This document shows, one piece after another, positions 7,637 to 15,747 of a stretch of 64,000 bases of DNA (positions are counted from its first letter, which is position 1; every line of letters starts with the position of its first letter). Below the pieces are notes generated by a model. That model saw only the letters and a program-made list of their open reading frames with translations. It made no database searches and was not told the origin of the DNA. This DNA is from Terriglobus albidus (GTDB lineage Bacteria > Acidobacteriota > Terriglobia > Terriglobales > Acidobacteriaceae), in the NCBI RefSeq assembly GCF_025685425.1, contig NZ_JAGTAS010000024.1, positions 99,263 through 163,262 of the forward strand, read 5' to 3'. Both the position numbers and the translations under genes were made by a program.

Positions 7637-8953
7637 TTAGACGCAGGTTTCTCCAAGTAGTTGGAGTACCGCTGTCTTTACCCGGGTGATGGCGGTTTCT
7701 CCCGGTTTCCCGGGTTCAAGTTGGAGCCGCAGAGCATGCAGGTCCTGACGGACTGCGGCGAGTTTTGCCGGATCGGCCAGCCAGCTTCGCAGGAGATCGG
7801 CGAGCTTTTCCGGGGTGAAGTTCTCCTGCAGCAGCTCTGGAACGATTCTGCGGCCGGCGATCAGGTTGGCCATGGCGATCGGCAGATTGCCATGCTCGTC
7901 CATAGGGGCGGGAATCTCGGGCGGATACGAGACCAGCCTCTTGGCCAGCCGGAAGGTCAAGGGAGAGACCTTATAGACCACGACAAATGGATTGCCGATT
8001 ACGGCTGCCTGTACGGTTGCGGTGCCGCTGGCAACGACGCCGACCGTGGCATGGTACAAGGCTTCGCGCGCGTCGGAGACCAAGACAGGACGGACGGTGG
8101 GCTGAGGCAGGGAGGAGATGGTTTCGCGGATGACCTCTGGATTCAGGGTCGATGCGACCGGAAGCAGGAACTCGTAGCATGAGCGGCCCAGCATCCCTTT
8201 AGAAGAGGTGACATGGAAGGTCGCCATCACGACAGATTCTCTCCGCGGTTCCAGCATCTCGGGAGGAACGGCAGGATTCAGGGAAAGCTGTTTGGCGGCC
8301 TCCAGCATGGTGGGTAAGTTTGCCTGGATCTCTTTCCGGCGGCTGCCGGGCAGGAGGGCGATCCAGATCTTGTTGGGGTTCAGGCCGTATCGTGCAGCGA
8401 ACTCCTCGCGTCTGGAGGAGGGACGTGGAAGCTCAGCGAGCGGATGCCCGACGAACTCCGCATCGACGCCACGCGCCTGATAGAAGGGCTGCTCGAAGGG
8501 GAAGATGACCATCATCTTCGAGACCCGTTCCTGCACCCAGCGCAGGCGACGCTTCTTCCAGGCCCAGAGCTGCGGGCTGACAAAGTAGACGACCGGTACA
8601 CCCTGACGATGGAGTTCCTTGGCAAGGCGGAAGTTGACGTCCGGGAAGTCGATCAGCACGGCTACGTCCGGCTTCCGTTCGCGGATGGCCCGGATCAACC
8701 GGCGGTAGCTGGCATAGATCTTCGGGATATGCCGCAGGATCTCGGTAATGCCCATATGGGCGACATCTTCGGCACGTACCACGCGCTGTTGTCCGGCGGC
8801 CTCCATCTCCAGGCCGCCCAGGCCGAGGAATGTGGCCTGGGGCAATTCAGCCTTGAGGGCTGTAATGAGCTGCGCGCCGTAATGGTCTCCGCTGGCTTCT
8901 CCGGCAGAGACAAAGATCGTCGGGTTGGAGTTGTCAGGGATGGGACTTGGCAC
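7637..8953 (-). CDS. lpxB: Lipid-A-disaccharide synthase LpxB
   Basis: LpxB joins UDP-2,3-diacylglucosamine to lipid X to make the lipid A disaccharide at the inner membrane. The family signature VSAGEASGDHYGA is near the N-terminus, followed by 'VAHMGITEIL', 'DFPDVNFRLAK', 'SPQLWAWKKRR' and 'FVGHPL', and in the C-domain 'LLPGSRRKEI' and 'ASGTATVQAA'. I prefer the GTG at 8953, preceded by GGAAG at good spacing; the longer frame to 9010 begins with an atypical Cys/Trp-rich stretch. At about 438 residues it is longer than E. coli LpxB (382), mainly through a loop in the middle. No other lpx gene is nearby. The gene is divergent from the glycerophosphodiesterase. Confidence 0.93.
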   Translation of the reverse strand: MPSPIPDNSNPTIFVSAGEASGDHYGAQLITALKAELPQATFLGLGGLEMEAAGQQRVVRAEDVAHMGITEILRHIPKIYASYRRLIRAIRERKPDVAVLIDFPDVNFRLAKELHRQGVPVVYFVSPQLWAWKKRRLRWVQERVSKMMVIFPFEQPFYQARGVDAEFVGHPLAELPRPSSRREEFAARYGLNPNKIWIALLPGSRRKEIQANLPTMLEAAKQLSLNPAVPPEMLEPRRESVVMATFHVTSSKGMLGRSCYEFLLPVASTLNPEVIRETISSLPQPTVRPVLVSDAREALYHATVGVVASGTATVQAAVIGNPFVVVYKVSPLTFRLAKRLVSYPPEIPAPMDEHGNLPIAMANLIAGRRIVPELLQENFTPEKLADLLRSWLADPAKLAAVRQDLHALRLQLEPGKPGETAITRVKTAVLQLLGETCV

Positions 8954-9036
8954 CGATGCTTCCAGCGTACTAGGGTAAAGCGTTGGCGGCCAGCAAGTGC
9001 AACGCTGCATTAATCCATGGCCTGCATAGTGAATAC

Positions 9037-10188
9037 ATGATGAAGCGTACGATTGCCTGTATGACGTTGTTGAGCAGCTTTGCTATGGCGCAGAGCAGCG
9101 ATCCTTACCTGGCTCTGATGAAGAAGGCGGGCGAGCATGCCCGTGCGAAGGGTGCAAAGCATACGCCGGTGTTGTCGCCGGTAGATTCCAGCGTCATTGG
9201 GCCCAATGCGAAGGTGCGCGTAGATACACTCCATGCCGCCGGCGTTAAGGTCGTTCCCTGGACAACAAATGACGCGGCCAAGATGAAGGCGCTGATCGAT
9301 CTGGGCGTTGACGGCATCATCACTGACCGCCCGGACATCCTGCATAAGGTCGTTGAAGATCTTCGTGCCGCAGGAAAGCCCCTGAAGGGCTTCGATATTA
9401 CCGCGCACCGCGGCGGACGCGGCCTGCGCCCGGAGAACACCCTGCCCTCGTTTGAGAACGGTATGGATCAGGGAGCCACGACGCTGGAAACGGATACCGG
9501 CGTCACGACCGATGGCGTCTCCCTGATCTGGCACGACCAGTTCCTCAACCCGGAGAGCTGCCGCCGCGCCGACGGAGCAGCATACACCATGGAAAACCGT
9601 GTCTATATCAACACCATCTCCATGCCAGAGGCGCAGAAGACCTTCATCTGCGACAAGCTACACTTCGGGCCGGACCAGAAGAACGACCTGGCGCTTTCGC
9701 CGGTCGCTGTCGCCTTTGCGAAGCTGGAGAAGATGCCCAGCCCGTATGCTCCCACGAATGCGGCGCAGCTCTTCCGTTTTGTGAAGTTTTATACCGAATA
9801 CTACAAGAGCGGGGCGGGGAAGAACTCGCCTCATGCCGCCGAACGCGCTGCCACGGGAGCGACGGTGCGGTTCAATCTCGAGACCAAGATCATGCCGGAT
9901 CGGTTGCCACCGGAGGTGGCGGGAGCACAGAATACCAATGCTTCGGCGGACCTCTATAAGAACCACACGGTCGGACCGCAGCAGTTTGTGGACGCGCTTT
10001 GCGGAGCGATCACGAAGGAGAAGATGATCGGCCGCGCCGAGGTGCAAAGCTTCGATTTTCGGACTCTGCAATTAGTGGAAGAACAATTTCCCGAGATTCC
10101 AACGTATTACCTGACCAATAGTGCGAAATTGCTTAGCAGCGAATTCGTTCCCGAGACACTTCGTCTCTCGCCGGAAGAGACAAAGTAA
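9037..10188 (+). CDS. Glycerophosphodiester phosphodiesterase, apparently circularly permuted
   Basis: A secreted GDPD-family TIM barrel, about 383 residues, with a signal peptide ending around SFAMAQS. The catalytic N-terminal motif HRGGRGLRPENT begins only near residue 123, followed by ETDTGVTTDGVSLIWHD, a long insert, NLETKI and VQSFDF. Residues ~50-100 instead carry the segment that normally ends a GDPD: 'HAAGVKVVPWTTND' and 'LIDLGVDGIITDRPDIL'. The true C-terminus lacks that segment. The last two strands thus seem to have moved to the front. The expected activity is hydrolysis of glycerophosphodiesters to glycerol-3-phosphate in the periplasm. Two adjacent ATGs (9037, 9040) are both possible starts. 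A terminator hairpin follows. Confidence 0.85.
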   Translation: MMKRTIACMTLLSSFAMAQSSDPYLALMKKAGEHARAKGAKHTPVLSPVDSSVIGPNAKVRVDTLHAAGVKVVPWTTNDAAKMKALIDLGVDGIITDRPDILHKVVEDLRAAGKPLKGFDITAHRGGRGLRPENTLPSFENGMDQGATTLETDTGVTTDGVSLIWHDQFLNPESCRRADGAAYTMENRVYINTISMPEAQKTFICDKLHFGPDQKNDLALSPVAVAFAKLEKMPSPYAPTNAAQLFRFVKFYTEYYKSGAGKNSPHAAERAATGATVRFNLETKIMPDRLPPEVAGAQNTNASADLYKNHTVGPQQFVDALCGAITKEKMIGRAEVQSFDFRTLQLVEEQFPEIPTYYLTNSAKLLSSEFVPETLRLSPEETK

Positions 10189-10192
10189 TGGC

Positions 10193-10234
10193 ATCCGTCC
10201 CGCGCTTATAACTTCCTGGCGCGGGACGGATTTT
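10193..10234 (+). terminator. Rho-independent terminator after GDPD gene
   Basis: A 12-base stem, ATCCGTCCCGCG pairing with CGCGGGACGGAT, is followed by TTTT. It starts four bases after the stop codon. Confidence 0.75.
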
Positions 10235-10314
10235 CCTGCGAAAACACAGGGGTTGAAACCTTATATTCACCGTCTCGTCACCGGCTAGCAACAAGGATTC
10301 CCTACGGTGCAAAC

Positions 10315-13300
10315 ATGCGAACCATAGCGAGATTTCTCTTTGCGGTATACGTCTGTTTTGCGTGTACCTTGATCTCCCATGCGCAGTACGAGAACGGAAG
10401 CATTCTCGGAACGGTGCGCGATCCTTCAGGAGCTGTTATTCCCAACGCGACGGTGACAGTCACCAACACCGCAACTGGCGTTGTATCGACACGCACATCA
10501 AACGAGACAGGTGACTACGAGGTTCCGGCTCTGCGTGTCGGCACCTACAAGGTAGAAGTTACCCGCGAGGGATTCTCTTCTACGACCGTTCCCAGCGTAT
10601 CGGTGAGCATCGCCGCACGTCAGCGTGTGGACGTTACCCTTAACGTAGGCGGAGCATCGCAGGTGGTTGAAGTAACGGCTGCCGCGGCTCTTCTGGAGAC
10701 GGACACCAGCCAGCGCGGCCAGATCGTAACCAACTATCAGACGGCAGCTCTGCCGCTTGTCAGCCGTAACTACTCTGACCTGATTGGACTTTCTACCGGC
10801 GTGCGCGCGGCGGCCAACAGCCTTTCGTCGACATCGAATACCGGCCTGGTTCGTGAAGGCTCCTTCAACGTCAACGGCCAGCGCTCCATCTTCAACAACT
10901 TTCTGCTGGACGGTATGGATAACAATGCCTATGGCGAATCCAATCAGGGTTTCTCGAACCAGATCATTCAGCCTCCGCCGGACTCGATTGCGCAGTTTCA
11001 GGTAGTAACAAACAACGAAACTGCAGAATATGGCCGTGCCTCGGGTGCAGTGATCAATGCGGCATTTGCGCAGGGTACGAATCAGTTCCACGGCAGGGTG
11101 TATGAGTTTGTGCGCAACACCGTCTTGAATGCCACTGGTTTCTTCCGTCCACCGGGTGGCCAGAAGCCGCAGTTCAATCGGAACCAGTTCGGTGGAAACT
11201 TCAGCGGTCCGATCATGAAGGACAAGCTGTTCTTCTTCGTGGACTACGAAGGATTCCGGCAGGCACGTAAGCAGGTTGCCTCTGCGACTCTGCCTCAAAT
11301 CAGCCAGTTGAACGGTGTCTTCAGCCGCCCGGTTGTTAACCCCTATAACCCCACCCTGCGATATCTACCCGGTACTTCGATCCTGAATGACCCGAATATC
11401 TCTCCTGCGGCGAAGACAATTGCCGGCATGATCAAAGGCTTGAACCCCGGTACTGCGACGAGCAACAACTTCACGACGCTGCAGCGTTCGCAGAACTTCT
11501 CCGACAAAGGCGATCTGCGCCTCGACTTTACGCCCAATCAGAAGAACTCTTTCTTCCTTCGCATCAGCGATCTGAAGCAGAACGCGACGGATTTCCCGAT
11601 CTTCGGTCTGCCGCTGGATGGTAATTCCAACGGTAAGCAGCGGATTCTGGATCAGCAGGTAGCGCTCGGTTATACGCGCGTTATTGCAGCAAACCAACTG
11701 CTCGATGCCCGTCTTGGTCTTTCGCGTACCAAGGCTGGAAAGTACTCTCTCTCGATCGGCACGAACCCGGGCTTTAGCTTCCCTGGGCTTCCTTCAGATC
11801 CTCTTGTCGCTGGGGGTATTCCTTCGATCACAATCACTGGCTTTACAGCTTTGGGACGGCAGGCAACCAATCCGCAGTTCCAGAACCCTGCTCTCCTCGA
11901 CCCGAAGGTGAACTACTCGTGGGGCGTCGGGAAGCATTCGCTCAAGTTCGGCTATGAGTACCAGAAGATCTGGATGGCGGTACAGGATACGAACCCGTTG
12001 TATGGCGGCTTCACGTACGCAGGCGCCTTCAGTCGTGATAGCTCGACTCCGGCAGCAAACTCGGATAACTATGTTGCCGACTTCCTGTGGGGTTCGACCA
12101 GCATCTATACGCTTTCGTCCTACTTTGTTGCCCACCTGCGCAACCAGTCGAACTTCGCGTATGTGCAGGATGACTGGAAGGTATCTCCTAAGCTGACACT
12201 GAATATTGGTGTTCGCTATGAGTACACGACGCCTTACTACGAGCAGAAGAACCAGCAGGCGAACTTTGACCCGACGACGCTCTCGATGGTTACTGCGACA
12301 CAGAGTGGCAATCGCTATGCGATGCAGCCGGACAAGAACGACTTTGCTCCGCGCTTCGGCTTCTCGTATGCCCTTGGCACGAACACTGTTCTCCGCGGAG
12401 GCTATGGCATCAGCTTCTCGCACTACGATCGTGCCGGTTCCGGCAACATCCTGGCAATCAATCCTCCCAACGCTCTGTTTGTGACGGTGTCACAGGCTCC
12501 GCGGCCAGGTGGCGTGCCGAATGCCAACTACGTGAAGATGGATCAGGGCTTCCCGGCCAGCACCCTGAACTTCAACCCGATCACCGCCAATGTGGCGTAC
12601 ATCGATTCGAACCGGTACCGTGACAGCTATGTGCACAACTATTACGTGGATGTTCAGCACGTACTTCCGCACGGCGCCCTGGTGGATGTTGCCTATGTCG
12701 GCAATCACGGCCTGAAGCTGCTGCAACTGGCGAACTATAACCAGAAGAACCCAAACCTTAACTACGCGCGCCCGATTCCGACATGGGGTGATATCACCAT
12801 TGCCATGCACACGGCGTACTCGCACTATGACTCGTTGCAGGCGCGCTATGAGCAGCACCTGATCGGCGGGCTTACTCTCCTGAACTCGTTCACCTGGTCG
12901 CATGCTCTGGACAATGCAGGTGCTTCGCTAGAGGCGAATACGCCGTCGCCGCAGGACTTTTACAACCTGCGCGGAGATTATGGTCAGTCGGAATACAATC
13001 AGCCGCTCTACAACATCACTTCGCTGGTGTACGAGCTTCCGTTTGGCAAGGGGCGGCAGTGGATGAACACCGGGGGGGTATTGAACGAGGTCCTGGGTCA
13101 GTGGCAGATTTCGGCGATCAATACGGCTGCCAGTGGCTTCCCGTACCAGATCAACTACACTCCGGCAGCGGCGACACAGGTTTCCGGTATCGCGGCGAGC
13201 TATCGCGGAGCCAATCTGTACCGTCCGAACCGGGTTACTGGCGTCCCGCTGAATATTCTGGATAAGTCGAAATCCACCGGAACCTCGTTGCAGTACATCA

Positions 13301-13599
13301 ACCTGGCGGCAGTCTCGTTGCCGGCAGCCGGCGGCAATCCATTCGGAAACATGGCTCGTGATCCGGGCCGTGGGCCGACCTTCAACACGCTGAATCTGGC
13401 GATCAACAAGCGTTTCCAGACACCGCTTGAGTCGGTCAAGATCGAATTCCGTGGAGAGATGTACAACGCCTTCAACCATACCAACTTCACCACTCCGGGC
13501 GGCGGCATCAGCGCCGGCACCAGCGGTCTGACAGGTGGCACTATCACCAGCACGTTCGATCCGCGCATTGTGCAGTTTGGAGCGAAGGTCCTGTTCTAG
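10315..13599 (+). CDS. TonB-dependent receptor, Oar-like, with CarboxypepD_reg domain
   Basis: A 1094-residue outer-membrane receptor. After the signal peptide (ending near SHAQY) comes a carboxypeptidase-regulatory-like domain ('GSILGTVRDPSGAVIPNATV', residues ~25-110), then a plug domain with 'VNGQRSIFNNFLLDGMDNNA', and a large beta-barrel ending in ...VQFGAKVLF with the terminal aromatic residue typical of barrel proteins. This is the Oar/Cna-B-type TonB receptor that is multiplied in Acidobacteria and is thought to import glycans or other large ligands. The substrate cannot be read from the sequence; downstream are a phosphatase and a GH92 mannosidase, so a glycan role is plausible. A terminator follows. 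Confidence 0.92.
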   Translation: MRTIARFLFAVYVCFACTLISHAQYENGSILGTVRDPSGAVIPNATVTVTNTATGVVSTRTSNETGDYEVPALRVGTYKVEVTREGFSSTTVPSVSVSIAARQRVDVTLNVGGASQVVEVTAAAALLETDTSQRGQIVTNYQTAALPLVSRNYSDLIGLSTGVRAAANSLSSTSNTGLVREGSFNVNGQRSIFNNFLLDGMDNNAYGESNQGFSNQIIQPPPDSIAQFQVVTNNETAEYGRASGAVINAAFAQGTNQFHGRVYEFVRNTVLNATGFFRPPGGQKPQFNRNQFGGNFSGPIMKDKLFFFVDYEGFRQARKQVASATLPQISQLNGVFSRPVVNPYNPTLRYLPGTSILNDPNISPAAKTIAGMIKGLNPGTATSNNFTTLQRSQNFSDKGDLRLDFTPNQKNSFFLRISDLKQNATDFPIFGLPLDGNSNGKQRILDQQVALGYTRVIAANQLLDARLGLSRTKAGKYSLSIGTNPGFSFPGLPSDPLVAGGIPSITITGFTALGRQATNPQFQNPALLDPKVNYSWGVGKHSLKFGYEYQKIWMAVQDTNPLYGGFTYAGAFSRDSSTPAANSDNYVADFLWGSTSIYTLSSYFVAHLRNQSNFAYVQDDWKVSPKLTLNIGVRYEYTTPYYEQKNQQANFDPTTLSMVTATQSGNRYAMQPDKNDFAPRFGFSYALGTNTVLRGGYGISFSHYDRAGSGNILAINPPNALFVTVSQAPRPGGVPNANYVKMDQGFPASTLNFNPITANVAYIDSNRYRDSYVHNYYVDVQHVLPHGALVDVAYVGNHGLKLLQLANYNQKNPNLNYARPIPTWGDITIAMHTAYSHYDSLQARYEQHLIGGLTLLNSFTWSHALDNAGASLEANTPSPQDFYNLRGDYGQSEYNQPLYNITSLVYELPFGKGRQWMNTGGVLNEVLGQWQISAINTAASGFPYQINYTPAAATQVSGIAASYRGANLYRPNRVTGVPLNILDKSKSTGTSLQYINLAAVSLPAAGGNPFGNMARDPGRGPTFNTLNLAINKRFQTPLESVKIEFRGEMYNAFNHTNFTTPGGGISAGTSGLTGGTITSTFDPRIVQFGAKVLF

Positions 13600-13622
13600 A
13601 GGGTGAATCGCAGTTTATTCAG

Positions 13623-13657
13623 GCGGCAGACGTGACAATCGTCTGCCGCTTTTGTTT
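13623..13657 (+). terminator. Terminator after TonB receptor
   Basis: The stem GCGGCAGACG pairs with CGTCTGCCGC across a seven-base loop, followed by TTTTGTTT. Confidence 0.8.
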
Positions 13658-13691
13658 CTATGTATGCTTTCTACGAGAGGAAAATCCTAGG

Positions 13692-15335
13692 ATGCGTTTG
13701 TTGGGGAAGGCTGTAGCGGCCGCTGCCATAGCGGCGGCATGTGTCTCGGCGGTGGCCGATGAGTATCACGCAAAACCGAAGCTGGTAGTCATTGTGGTTC
13801 TGGACCAGATGCGCGGCGATTATCTTGACCGGTATCGCGACGACTTCAAGACCGCGAACGGCTTCAACCTGTTCCTGAAGAAGGGCGCGCACTTTACCGA
13901 TTGCTATTACGACTATGCCAATACCCACACTGCTCCCGGCCACTCGACTATCGGCACCGGCGCCTATACCGATGGGCATGGCATTCAGGCCAATCAGTGG
14001 TGGGATTTCTCGCGTTCCACCGAGCATGTCTACTCTTCGGTGGATGACGACGACTACAAGGTGGTTGGAGCGCCTGCTGGTGCGACCATCACCCCGGGTC
14101 AGTCGCCGCGGAATCTGATGGCGTCGACCCTCGGCGATGAGATCGTGTTGGCGACGCATGGTGAGGCGAAGGTCTTTGGCATCTCGCTGAAGGACCGTGC
14201 TGCGATTCTTACGTCCGGCCACGCCACACAGGGGGCCTATTGGATCGATCAAAAGTCTGGCCACTTCATCACCTCGACCTACTGGATGAATGATTTGCCG
14301 GCTTATGTGGCGAAGTTCAACGCCAGCGGGAAAGCTGAGGCCGCAGCCAAAGAAGTCGGCGGCAAGGGGCAGAACTTCTATAACGAGGTAGGCTCAACAC
14401 CGGCAGGCATCCGCTACGAGCTCGAGTTCGCAGAAAATGTGATTGATGCCGAGCAGCTCGGCAAGCATGCAGTCACCGACATGGTGACGATCAGTCTGTC
14501 GTCGACGGATATTCTCGGCCACGCCGTCGGGCCGAATGATCCCAAGCAGCGGGCTCTACTCGATGGCGCCGATGTAGAGCTGGACAAATTCTTCACCTGG
14601 CTGAACACGCATGTCGATGGCGGCATGGCGAATGTCTGGGTGGCGATGTCGGGCGATCACGGTGTTGCTCCGGCGGTCGGTGAGACGCAGAAGCTGGGGA
14701 TGCCTGCGAATACATTTTCGTATGCCGGTCTGATCGACGCCATGAACGAGGAGCTGACAAAGAAGCTCTCTCCGGGCAATCCGCAGAAGTTCCTGTTGCA
14801 GGGCGGGGAATATGCCTACTTCCCGCTCGATCAGCGCGTCTGGGAGAAGCTGCATATCTCTGAAGCCGATGCCGAAAACATGGTGGCTGCCATGCTGCCT
14901 GAGGTGATGGCGAAGACACAGCCTGGCCTGTCTGGATCGAAGCCTTCCTCGAAGCCGTTGATTCGCCGCGTGTTTACGAAGGTACAGATGGCCTCGGGAG
15001 ATCTGCCGAATAACGATCTCGGCCGGTTGCTGCAGCACAGCTACTCACCGAATGGTGGATGGCAGGTCTTTGCCATCTTCGGCGAATACCAGCTTCCGGG
15101 GGCGGCAACGGGCACGACGCACTATTCACCTTATTCGTATGACCGCCATGTGCCGCTGGACTTCTACGGTTCGGCATTCATTCCTGGCACGTATCACGAC
15201 CGCGTCGCTCCAGTAGATATTGCCGCGACCTTTGCTTCGTTGCTGCGCATCAATCAACCCTCCGCCGCGGTGGGCCATGTGCTGACGAACATCATTAAGC
15301 CCGAGCTTGAGACGGTGGCTCCAAAGGGTAAGTAA
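13692..15335 (+). CDS. PafA-like secreted alkaline phosphatase
   Basis: About 547 residues from the ATG at 13692, which has GAGGAAA upstream and opens a signal peptide (AVAAAAIAAACVSAVADE). It belongs to the alkaline phosphatase superfamily: 'VVIVVLDQMRGDYL' supplies the first metal Asp, 'NTHTAPGHSTIGTGA' the Thr nucleophile region typical of PafA-type enzymes, and 'DGADVELD' and 'SGDHGVAP' the remaining metal ligands. Related PafA phosphatases are broad-specificity phosphomonoesterases of the periplasm that release phosphate from sugar phosphates and other esters. A terminator directly downstream makes it likely monocistronic. Confidence 0.88.
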   Translation: MRLLGKAVAAAAIAAACVSAVADEYHAKPKLVVIVVLDQMRGDYLDRYRDDFKTANGFNLFLKKGAHFTDCYYDYANTHTAPGHSTIGTGAYTDGHGIQANQWWDFSRSTEHVYSSVDDDDYKVVGAPAGATITPGQSPRNLMASTLGDEIVLATHGEAKVFGISLKDRAAILTSGHATQGAYWIDQKSGHFITSTYWMNDLPAYVAKFNASGKAEAAAKEVGGKGQNFYNEVGSTPAGIRYELEFAENVIDAEQLGKHAVTDMVTISLSSTDILGHAVGPNDPKQRALLDGADVELDKFFTWLNTHVDGGMANVWVAMSGDHGVAPAVGETQKLGMPANTFSYAGLIDAMNEELTKKLSPGNPQKFLLQGGEYAYFPLDQRVWEKLHISEADAENMVAAMLPEVMAKTQPGLSGSKPSSKPLIRRVFTKVQMASGDLPNNDLGRLLQHSYSPNGGWQVFAIFGEYQLPGAATGTTHYSPYSYDRHVPLDFYGSAFIPGTYHDRVAPVDIAATFASLLRINQPSAAVGHVLTNIIKPELETVAPKGK

Positions 15336-15354
15336 GGCTGCGGTTTATCTGGAG

Positions 15355-15396
15355 GGCTGAAGGCTTTTAGATGGGGCCTTCAGCCTTCTGTTTTTT
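15355..15396 (+). terminator. Terminator after phosphatase gene
   Basis: GGCTGAAGGC and GCCTTCAGCC form a 10-base stem followed by TTCTGTTTTTT. Confidence 0.85.
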
Positions 15397-15470
15397 GGGA
15401 GGAAGGCTGGTATAGGGTGCACTTTCGGTACTTAGCTAATACTTCGTGTTTCTCACTTCACATTTTCCTC

Positions 15471-15508
15471 CACCCGGGTGCCCCACCCTCGCAACGCTAG
15501 GGTGGGCA
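15471..15508 (+). repeat. CACCC-type palindromic repeat, copy 1
   Basis: CACCCGGGTGCCCCACCCTC followed by GCAACGCTAGGGTGGG. The CCACCCT/AGGGTGG arms form a hairpin. An inverted copy lies at 51346-51383. Confidence 0.7.
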
Positions 15509-15524
15509 AGGAAGACCACCGAAA

Positions 15525-15569
15525 AGCAGATTTCTCCGCTCCCTTCGGTCACTGCGAAATGACAAAAAA
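15525..15569 (+). repeat. Dispersed 'cagatttctccgct' repeat, copy 2
   Basis: AGCAGATTTCTCCGCT, CCCTTCGGT and CTGCGAAATGACAAAA in a row. It is nearly identical to the copy at 20472-20516. Confidence 0.75.
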
Positions 15570-15747
15570 GGGAAAGGGTATGGGGATTTCTGACGTTGTC
15601 GATACGCCCCAGTTGGCTATGCCTGTCTCACGAAGTGAGATGAGGATCTGCTCCCGGTTTTCGAAAAGATGAGATGTCGATGCTGTCGCTGGCCCTAGGA
15701 CAAAGTGAGGATGCGCGGACAGGGAGACTCTTGATAAAGTTCTAGCC

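Larger units (their letters stand above)
15336..15747. other. Intergenic region: terminator plus two repeat families
   Basis: 412 bases without a gene. It contains a strong terminator (15355-15396), a CACCC-type palindrome (15471-15508) and a copy of the 'cagatttctccgct' repeat (15525-15569). The final ~180 bases should contain the promoter of the GH92 gene, but no clear -35/-10 pair stands out. Confidence 0.6.
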
